A stretch of 64,000 nt of DNA, from the NCBI GenBank assembly GCA_028455995.1, contig JABELC010000008.1, positions 681,501 through 745,500 of the forward strand. Reading direction: 5' to 3'. The notes below the pieces were generated by a model that did not search any database, had not been told where the DNA came from, and was given only the letters and a program-made list of their open reading frames with translations. The position numbers were made by a program, and so were the translations under genes. This DNA comes from Scleromitrula shiraiana. Taxonomy: Eukaryota > Ascomycota > Leotiomycetes > Helotiales > Sclerotiniaceae. Positions 55,696 to 64,000 of this stretch are shown one piece after another; the first letter of the stretch is position 1, and every line of letters starts with the position of its first letter.

Positions 55696-56045
55696 CAATA
55701 TAATGAATAAATAGAGGAAAGAGAAGATATAAGGATAATAACAAACAGCAAGTTTTTCTACCATCGCACCTCGAGCTCATGATCTCTAATCCCTAACGGT
55801 TTATGTTTTATTAGTCTACTCGAGTATACATATATATATATATTAATAATATCTTACGGTATTGTTATTTCTTATTTGGTAAGCATGTTTATATTTTCTT
55901 GGGTAGAAGTCTTGTTTGTATTTTGATTTTATCGGTTTTTTTATTCATGTCTTTTGTTATTTTGGATGTAATGATGGAAATTTTTGGGTGTTTGATGTTG
56001 GGATATCTTGGGTTAACAGCAAAATGGAACTTCGTTGTCGGAGTA

Positions 56046-56049
<4 letters not shown>

Positions 56050-56079
<30 letters not shown>
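56050..56079 (+). repeat. GA dinucleotide array, 15 copies
   Basis: Pure purine dinucleotide tract, followed by CTAT, CAAG and CAAT tetramers to about 56142. Confidence 0.85.
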
Positions 56080-56082
<3 letters not shown>

Positions 56083-56339
56083 CTTCTCAACTATCTATCT
56101 ATCGATCAAGCAAGCAATCAAGCAAGCAATCAATCAATCAACGAGCAATTGAAATCGTGAATATCCAGTTAGCTTGCATAAAATCACTACACCGTCTATG
56201 AATTCATCTCTAACATTCATATAGTTAAGAAATATTGAGAATGCATTGGGTCAAATAAACTTGAATATATGGACCATATCCTATTCAAACATCCACAATA
56301 TATCATTCCGAGAAGTGTTCGAATATCTATTGTCCTATA

Positions 56340-56364
56340 TAGATAGATAGATAGATAGATAGAT
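56340..56364 (+). repeat. AGAT tetranucleotide array, 6 copies
   Basis: Uninterrupted tetramer array in intergenic DNA. Confidence 0.8.
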
Positions 56365-56676
56365 ATTCATAAGCAATGAATCAATCATCGTGAAAGATAT
56401 CTGGTATTTGAATATTTCATATATATATGAATATGAATATTCATAATGATAATGTAGCATGGGAAGTATTTGGATATTTATATATCACACGAATATTGAG
56501 AATAGATGAGAGATCACTTCATAAAAGTCAAGTCATATCATATCATTAAGATAAAATTTCAAAATTAAAATAATTTTTTTATTATAAATTATATATTATA
56601 AATTATAAATTATATATGGTTCATCTAACCATTCCCATTATCGTCCTCCCCCTCATCGTTTCTGTCGTTGCGAATC

Positions 56677-56922
56677 CTACTTGTTGCTATTGCTGTTATT
56701 GTTGTTATTATTGTTATTATCAAGAATCGAAAGAATCGAAAGAGATCCAAAAGCATTGATGAAGCTATGGGGACAGCTCGTATTAGTCGTCTGTCGCATA
56801 TATGTCACCACCCTATCGATAGTGGCTTGTTGGTCGGGGGTGAGGGTGGTGGAGGTAGCGGTGGCGGTGGCGGAGGAGAGAGAGAATTGTTGTTGTTGTT
56901 GTTGTTGGGACATTGCGAGCAT
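56677..56922 (-). CDS. Doubtful small Gln/Asn-rich protein
   Basis: Frame of at most 81 codons starting near 56913 (MLAMSQQQQQQQF) and ending in an Asn run. The middle (LTPDQQATIDRVVTYMRQ) reads like a genuine amphipathic helix, and a TATATA stretch lies about 160 bases upstream. Both ends are encoded by trinucleotide repeats, so the frame may be fortuitous. No family is recognised. Confidence 0.25.
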   Translation of the reverse strand: MLAMSQQQQQQQFSLSSATATATSTTLTPDQQATIDRVVTYMRQTTNTSCPHSFINAFGSLSILSILDNNNNNNNNSNSNK

Positions 56923-57822
56923 TTGATTATTTGTTATAAGTTGATTGTTTGTTATTGGATGAATGGCTGAATTGTTATTGTTATTTGTATTAAGTTAGGA
57001 GGTTTCTCATGCTGTGAATGTTTATATATGTGAGGGTCTAGGGAAGCGAAAATGAAGAAGTGACGATATCTCCCATATATATAGATACGGATTCTTCACT
57101 AACCAGTACTTAAGCTCTAACTTGACGCTATTGTCGTTTTTCTACGGTTATTGATGGCTAGTGTGTATGATATCTATGATACGAGTATGATATCATACTC
57201 ATGAGGTGAGTAGGTCATGGGTCATGCTCTTCTCACATGATTCATACCGTGATTGAATCGCGGAGGAGTATGTATATCATGTGATATTCAATTCACTTCT
57301 GAGTTTCCTAAGTTGGTAACTAATATATATATATATGTACATGTATCAACCAATCAGCAATGCGTGTATGAATCTGGGGTCCCCAGTCTTTATATGGTGA
57401 GGGGAGAACACATAAAGATATCGGATCAGCTCATCCGGAGCTTGAGTTCCTGTTATTGATCAATTGAAGCTTGGCTATCCAATCCAATCCAATCCAATTC
57501 AATCAATCAATTCAATCGAATACCGGTAACGTATTGTAATATATTGTCAAAGCGAGGCGAGTGAAGTCCGTGAAATGATGTCCGATACTGATTGATATGT
57601 ATGCGGTATAGATTTTTTTATCTTGACTTTAAATGAATATTTAGAATCCTCTTATATATTATCATCTTCAATCTATCTTGTAAATACGATAATCATTCAA
57701 TGCATTTTATCTAACTCTCATATCATTCATTATCTCACCGGATTACCTACTTCATCAACTTCATCTACTTCCTGAGAATCCGAGCAGGCTCAAGTACACT
57801 CGCTCAGCTCAAAACATAAAAC

Positions 57823-60106
57823 ATGAATACCAATAATCGGAGCTCCGACTCGAGTATCATTATAGAATCAAACACAAACACAAATACGAACACTAACACT
57901 AACACCAATACCAAGCCCCAAATCAACCAAGAAGTTACCCCGCCATCTACATGCTCAGAATCCCAAACCCCCAATGAATCTTCCCAGTCCTCAAACACCA
58001 GTAAAGAAGAACCCCTACCCCCACCCCCACCTTCACCTCCAAACTCAACCCCAACTTCAAAAATAAGGATGAAAAAGTTTTCGATCAGATGTTGGGAAGT
58101 GGTTACTTGGGTACCGGAACCGTGTCGGTATGATGAGAGGTGTCCGCCGAGGTTTAGTATGAGGTTGAATTTGTTGTTTGCTTTTGTAGGTCTTTGTTTT
58201 TTCTTTTGCTTTTGATTTTGGTTTTATGGGGTGGGTTTGGAGGGGGTTGTGGGGTTTGGAGGAAGGGGAGGGGGAAGAGATGAGAGAAAAGGATGTGGAT
58301 TGGATTGGATTGGATTGGATGGTTAGGTTGTTTTTGATGGATTAGATGTGTTTTGGGGAGTCTGGGAGTTCCTTTTTCTGAGAAATTTAAGATGGATCGA
58401 ATATTGGAAGTTGAAGTCCAATATCAACTATATGACATCCTACACACATCACCACATACTCAGAATTTACGATTCATCCTTCATTCAATGTTATTTCCTC
58501 CCGTGTCTATACAAACAAACACTTGCTAATGAAACTCAAATGGTAGGCCTGTACTTTCACAGTAGCCAATCTTTATTATAGTCATCCAATCCTTAACATT
58601 CTAGCTAAAGAGTTCAATGTCACAAACGAACGTGCATCTCTCATTCCAACCGTTATGCAAGCTGGCTATGCATCTGGTCTTCTATTTCTCTGTCCATTAG
58701 GAGACATTTTCAAGAGACGTCCATTCGTACTTATTTTGGTATTTTTTACTGCTACTATGGTTTGTATTGCCTATCTTTCGTTCAAAATACTTGTACTAAT
58801 ATTTCCAAATTTGTAGTGGCTAGGACTTTGTTTGACAAGTTCATTCCCAGTATTCGTTGCTATATCTTTTGCAACATCTCTTACAACTGTCACTCCACAA
58901 CTTATGCTTCCTCTTGTAGGAGAATTAGCGCCACCTAATAGAAGAGCTACATGTCTTGCTATTGTATCTTCTGGCCTACTTCTGGGATTACTTATCGCTC
59001 GTTTACTTTCTGGTATCTTAACTCAATACACTAGTTGGCGAACCATTTATGTATTCACCCCCATCACAAAACCCAACACCCACATTCGCTAACTCACCCC
59101 AAAGTGGTTCTCCTTCATAGTGCAATACCTAATCTTTCTCCTCCTCTACCTCTTCATGCCAGACTACCCATCCACCAACCCCACCGGCCTCTCCTACCCC
59201 CGCATCCTCCTCTCCATCCTCCAACTCCTCTACAAACACCCCCTCCTAACCCAAGCCTCCCTAACCGGCTTCTGCACCTCCACAATCTTCACCTCCTACT
59301 GGACAACCCTCACATTCCTTCTCTCCTCCCCCCCTTACTCCCTCTCCCCCGTCCCCATCGGCCTCTTCGCTCTGATCGGAATCCTCACCTTCCTCCTCGG
59401 CCCCCTCTATTCCCGCATCCTAATCGATAAATTCATCCCCCTGCTCTCCGTAATCCTCGGACTCACCTACTGTCTCCTCGGCACCCTCCTCGGCACCTTC
59501 CTCGGCACCCGCACCATCGCCGCCCCCGTAATCCAAGCCTTCCTCACCGATCTCGGCATCCAAACCGCGCAAATCGCCAACCGCAGCGCCATCTACGCGA
59601 TCCATGAAAATGGCGCCGCCAAAATGAAAAATAGAATTAATACCGCGTATATGGTGATGGTGTTCTGTGGGCAGTTGACGGGCACGGCGGTGGGAAATCG
59701 CATGTTTGCGGAGGGAGGGTGGGAGAGGAGCGGGGTGGTTAGTGTGGGGTTTTTGGGGGTGGGGTTGGGGCTTTGTGTTGTGAGGGGGCCGTGGGAGAAG
59801 GGGTGGGTTGGGTGGAGTGGGGGGTGGGGGGTTCGGAGGAGGGATTTGGATGGTAGGGATGAGGGGGGTTTTGGGGGGTCTGTTGAGACTGGAGTGATTA
59901 ATGGTGAGGAGACTGCGGTAGGAGTAGATTCGTCTACTTTTGGTGATAAAGAAACCGAAAAAGAAATCGATGGGGAAGGTGACTTGAAAGGCACTGAAAC
60001 GTCACCTTCCAGTGCTAGTATCAGTGCCAGTATTAACAGACGAGCGGATGGTAGCAAAGATGAAGATGAAGATGATAATAGGGATGAAATTATGAAGCAT
60101 GAATGA
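57823..60106 (+). CDS. MFS transporter, fungal 12-TM general-substrate type
   Basis: Exons 57823-58185, 58547-58759, 58817-59050 and 59105-60106 encode 603 residues; intron 1 is long at 361 bp. The N-terminus contains an Asn-Thr run from an AACACN microsatellite and a Pro-rich tract. Then come CRYDERCPPRFSM and the first helix, joined across intron 1 to VANLYYSHPILNILAKEFNV. Motif A is GDIFKRRPFVL. Later family-typical pieces are PQLMLPLVGELAPPNRRAT, TQYTSWRTIY and the QTAQIANRSAIYAI helix. The C-terminus adds about 100 polar residues. It is a secondary transporter of unknown substrate. A frame break at 59051 is a normal 54 bp intron (GTATTC...CTAAC...AAAG). Exon 4 goes from C-rich to G-rich codons near 59620. 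Confidence 0.9.
58297..58321 (+). repeat. GGATT pentamer array inside MFS intron 1
   Basis: Five GGATT units within the long first intron, continuing the satellite-rich character of the upstream DNA. Confidence 0.8.
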
Positions 60107-60354
60107 ATAAATAAATGGATTAAAGATGAATATATGAATACAGGAGCGTATCTATGACAGAATATGTATATATCAGATACCCGAAGAGATCAGCAGATCA
60201 AGCATTTCATACACAAGCATACACTTGTAGCTAGTAACGAGTAAACCCCGAGTCTCTCATCAGTAAAACAGCAGCTTGATGCATTTCATCTTCTTTCATC
60301 CTTCTCTATCCTTGTATTCCTTAGAATCCAATATAAACACCACCACCCAACTAA
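60107..60354. other. Convergent 3' interval
   Basis: About 250 bases between two convergent stop codons, AT-rich, holding both 3' flanks. Confidence 0.5.
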
Positions 60355-62412
60355 CTAACAATAAACCCCCCTCCTCCTCACCACCCCCACCGTCCCCTCA
60401 AACCCAAACGCAACATGCTTTACCCCCTCCTCCTCCTCCCCCTCCTTTCCGCCCGCAACCAAAGGTCCAAACCTCAACCTCGTATCCCTAACCCCCGCAT
60501 CCAACGGCGCCGCCCCCATCGACGCTCCATTCCTCATAATCAAATCATCCAAATCCGGATTCCTGGTTGTGGCTACGATAGCTGAGAAGGCACTCGTGTG
60601 CGCGAGCCCATTGCTGTGGATCGAGTACAATCCGACCATTAGAGTGCAGAGAGAGAGCAGGAAGCCGATGCCGTATGAGAGGAGGAGATAGCGGGCGTTG
60701 TATTGGTATATATTTATTGTATTTGAGGTGGTGATATTGCGGAATGTATCCATCTGCGTAAGATGCGGGGAGCTGAGAAATCCAATCGTGATGTTATTCG
60801 CCAAATCCATAAACTGTCTCCCAATCGTCCGATTCCGACATTGCCAGGGTTGAACAATGGGAAGCGTGGCGCGCACGAGTGGGAGGTTCATGAATGGGGA
60901 TTTTTGCACATCGTCGCAGGCGAAGAGTCCGCCGAAATCACTCATTTCGAAACCGATGGGGGGTGTGCTTGAATTATATGAGAGAGAACCGGTTACGTTT
61001 TGTTGGATTATGGACATACTGTAGTTTACAGCCGCGGCGAGAAATTCGAAATGGAGGAGGTAGAGGGGATCGATTATCTCACCTGGATTCTCAAGATTTT
61101 TGGATGTCCAGTCGGTGGGGAAATAGTGGAGGGAGTTTTGGGTTACGGATTGCGCGCCGTTGATGGAGGAGATGGTGAGGTCGAAGGAGGTGTTGACGCT
61201 GGTGCAGATGAGGCTGGTGATGGAGGTTTGGAGGAATATTTGTGGGGGGCGGAGGGGGTGCAGGGTGGTGGACCAGAGGTAGGGGGGGAGTTGGCGGTAG
61301 AGTGTGGGTGTCCAGGTTGAGGAGAAGAGGAGGAGGTTGCGGGTTTGGAAGGAATTGTTTCCTTGACCGATATCATTCCAATACGCATCGTTGATTTGGG
61401 AAGCGACGAATGTATTCCCTTCTTTCTCTAATGAAGAGGTGAAATTGTTGAATTCAAGTTGCTCCGTGCTATTGGCTTCTTCACATTGGAGAGATGGACC
61501 GAAGAATTTTAATGCGTATGACCAATCTAGACTGGGAACTGGTGGAGGGAATGGCACGACATCGAATAGTAAACTTGATTGTTGCACGATTTCATGGACG
61601 GATTGTAAATCCGTTGTTGAAAAATCGGTGGTTAGATTAGATCGGAATGAGGGAACGGGGACGTTGACGGTGATGTTCTTGGGTATGACGGATAGTGTAG
61701 CTGCTGGTGCGAAACCTACGAAGTTCATGAACCTTTCGGGTATGTTAGCTTGCGTTGGTTGTTAGGATAAATGAAATATGAGAAGCCATAAATACCAGAA
61801 GATGATAGTCATTAAAGCCCCAACCTTAGCACTTCGAAGAATGGAAAGGCTAAAAATACTAAGTGGGTTTGTCGTGAGAGTAAATAGTTTGTTCAAATTT
61901 TCTATCGTAAAACTGTGTGATTTAACAATCGTCCAGATATATTGCCCCAATGCAGAGACCGTAACAGCTTTAAAGCAAGCGACGACTAGAAATCCAAATA
62001 TCGTGCCGAACCGAATTGACCATGCTTGTCTTGTCGCATCCCCTGCAACTGTTCCATTCAGTGAGGTATAGTAGAAATGGTGCCCGAGTGATAGAAAAAG
62101 TCCGATTGATAACATCAAACACATGAAAGTTGGCTCTAGCCAATTGATACTCCATGATACATTCTTGTTTGGTGGTATTGACGGAGAGTTGTTGAGCGTG
62201 TTATCTGATCTGATGCTCGTGGATGATGAGCTCAAGTGATTGGGTAGTTGCTTTTCTTGGGATCTTGGGTCTTGTAGGCTCAAATCGGAATTGCGAGCTG
62301 ATATTGAAGGAAATATATCAGTGCTTGAAATGGTAGATGAGTCTGACCAAACAAAAGGCTTTTCATTTTCAAATAGTATCTCAGTGATGCCCGTTTGGTT
62401 GCTGTTTAGCAT
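60355..62412 (-). CDS. Large fungal membrane protein with glycosylated ectodomain, unknown function
   Basis: Exons 61796-62412 and 60355-61732 encode 664 residues. The in-frame TAA at 61762-61764 lies in a 63 bp intron (GTATTT donor, GCTAAC branch, GAAAG acceptor), so it is not a nonsense mutation. After a polar Ser-rich N-terminus of about 85 residues there are three hydrophobic helices, starting WLEPTFMCLMLSIGLFLSLGHHFYY. A further one ends at the exon junction. A domain of about 350 residues with many N-X-S/T sequons and several Cys follows. Then comes one more helix (YLLLSYGIGFLLSLCTLMVGLYSI) and a cytosolic tail. The layout matches a family of uncharacterised ascomycete membrane proteins, from memory. 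No catalytic motif is visible. Confidence 0.82.
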
Positions 62413-64000
62413 GTCGTAAAGAGAGATTAGATAGACACTAGTGTTGAAAGAATCTTGGGAGTCAATCAGATACAGATAATGAAATAGTTTGGAGCAAAAA
62501 ACCGAAGTTCCAAAAATTATATGTATGCTCGGAACGATATTCTGTTTGAGTTTTGAAAGGAACCAAGTCCGTTTATAGTCTCGCCGTCATATCATACAAT
62601 AACTGCCGCTAGCGCAAGAAACTGTATCAGTGTACTCAATTCAGACATGGCTGAGAAAGCTCGATGTCTGCCGGAGACGACCCATGTAGTACAAGTTTTG
62701 TAGTTTAGCAAAGTGCATGCTGCAACTAGATTAATTCTACAGTTCGTCAGCCATCCCACGATTGTAAGGGTACTGTACTAGGTAGAATGGATCTGTACAG
62801 CCGTGGGAACAGATGGAACATATCAACCATGAACTACATGGTAAGATAATCTCACCTCTGGACCCCAAGAGTATAGACTCTCCCGAGGAGAATCATTCAC
62901 ATGCATCGAGTGCATATTTTCCCAGCTAATCAAAAACTTCCAAAGACTCGGAATTCAAAGAACAGCCTCAATCAACAACAACAGTGGGGCCAAAACTAGA
63001 TAGCTATCCATGGATGTTAATTATGAAACCCAATGCCCGAGGTACATCGCGCCCGTTGGAGGTAGGTATGGATGAAATTGCATGTCCCTCCAGAAGTTAG
63101 CGAACCAAAAGCTGAATTCATAAAATTGACATTTGAACTACCACTTCAGCACTGCTCAATCTTGAGTTTTAGATGGAAAAGATACAACCGCGGTTCCAGG
63201 GGTCTGGAAGATAAGAGCGCGATGCTTCCTGTAAGGATGTGGCGAAGTCGTTATGCGACGAACTTTACATCATAATCCCAACCTTGAAACCTTGCCTGCG
63301 ATGGTAGACACTCGGGAAGCGGGATGGTGATCCTTCCAGATATTCGGGATCAATTGAATGCAAGAATTTTGCATGGTAGCGATTATAGAGATTGATATTG
63401 AATGCATAGTAGGTGAGATCCTCTTTTTTTACTGATGGTTCACCGGCAAAAGTACGTGTGCTTCCACTAAGGGGGTGTGTTAATTTATGAACCACCTTCA
63501 ATGCTTATATTTAAGTTAAAAAAAGATGAATTAAATAGAATATATTTATTGAATCATTTTCAAACAATTGCCAACTTCATATCAATATTATCAGATTAAA
63601 ACTTTTGATTATTTAATTGAGAATTAGATAATTGATATATAAATGAAGATGGTGAATGAATTAATACGTATACACCTCCTGGTGCTTCCGTATATGAAAA
63701 GGTTTGACTAGGCGAAAGAAATAATAAGCTCAACACCTAAGCAACTGCCATGGACTGGATGAGATTTGGCCGGCCGTGGTTAGTTAGTAGTATCTGGTGG
63801 CCCGAACGAGTGGGATGGAGAAATTATAATATTTCAGCAGCTTAGCTTAGTTTCGGCCTGCAACCTTCATTTCTCGAATCAGCTTCTTGCTCTCGCATTC
63901 GCACATGGGACAGTGTAGGAAAGTCTTCTAGATTCGTTTGCATATCTACCTAGTGACCTAGGTAGTTCCCTAGTGTATAACACTATTGCTGGAGCAACTC
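62413..64000. other. 1.6 kb right-end interval
   Basis: Upstream region of the minus-strand membrane-protein gene, then AT-rich DNA. A 78-codon minus frame at 63265-63501 has no recognisable similarity. The window ends without another supported gene. Confidence 0.45.

Larger units (their letters stand above)
52959..57822. other. 4.9 kb gene-poor, microsatellite-rich interval
   Basis: No confident gene. Arrays with units of 1 to 9 bases recur every few hundred bases; the main ones are listed separately. Apparent ORFs here are repeat translations (for example SYRIV repeats from the CGATA array). Confidence 0.6.

Noticed and set aside
55534..55780. ORFs with SYRIV repeats
   Set aside because: They are translations of the CGATG/CGATA pentamer array in several frames.
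59051..59104. Apparent frameshift in the second MFS transporter
   Set aside because: A 54 bp intron with a CTAAC branch site and AAAG acceptor explains it, joining TQYTSWRTIY to the next helix.
61762..61764. In-frame TAA that appeared to split the 60355-62412 gene into two
   Set aside because: It lies within a 63 bp intron with proper donor, branch and acceptor; splicing restores one frame.
63265..63501. 78-codon minus-strand ORF near the right end
   Set aside because: No similarity, no splice context and no promoter signal that would support it.

Overview
The window is nuclear DNA from a filamentous ascomycete. Genes carry one to five short introns, mostly 44-140 bp, with GT(A/G)NGT donors, CTAAC-like branch sites and AG acceptors. 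Intergenic DNA is AT-rich. Many proteins read like Leotiomycete (Botrytis/Sclerotinia-type) versions of conserved fungal families. That taxonomic placement is my inference from remembered protein style, not a database result. There are no operons; neighbouring genes mostly have unrelated functions.

Layout: 0.7-8 kb holds housekeeping genes, all on the minus strand: a nucleoporin (NUP120/160), the recombinase RAD51 with an MCB element upstream, and a conserved fungal single-pass membrane protein. A 2.7 kb gap follows. From 10.6 to 16.8 kb lie a conserved fungal protein of unknown function and then a compact block tied to ribosomes and translation: ACL4, GIR2 and PUF6. At 17.2-18.8 kb is an auxin-efflux-carrier-like membrane transporter. 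From 18.8 to 32.1 kb gene content is accessory: a class II hydrophobin with a broken 5' splice site, an MFS drug transporter, a haloacetate-dehalogenase-like hydrolase, a PAP2 lipid phosphatase, a decayed GliT-like disulfide oxidoreductase pseudogene and a GFA-domain protein. The GFA gene shares a promoter region with COX19.

From 35.3 to 50.1 kb lie an orphan gene, NPR3 (GATOR1/SEACIT), a ferric reductase, a long fungal GST with a basic N-terminal extension, and an 858-residue amidoligase carrying a perfect 40-residue tandem duplication. From 50.1 to 58.3 kb the DNA is gene-poor and unusually dense in micro- and minisatellites, with a single confident GPI-anchored protein gene. The last section (57.8-62.4 kb) has a second MFS transporter convergent with a large glycosylated membrane protein; both show strong within-gene GC-skew switches.

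Gene models were built by hand, joining exons by splice signals and reading frame; every joined model keeps a single open frame. No tRNA, rRNA, CRISPR array or intact transposon was recognised. The best candidates for unusual biology are the amidoligase and its expanding linker, the hydrophobin with a TT donor, the multiply broken oxidoreductase, the GST fusion and the satellite-rich 50-58 kb block.
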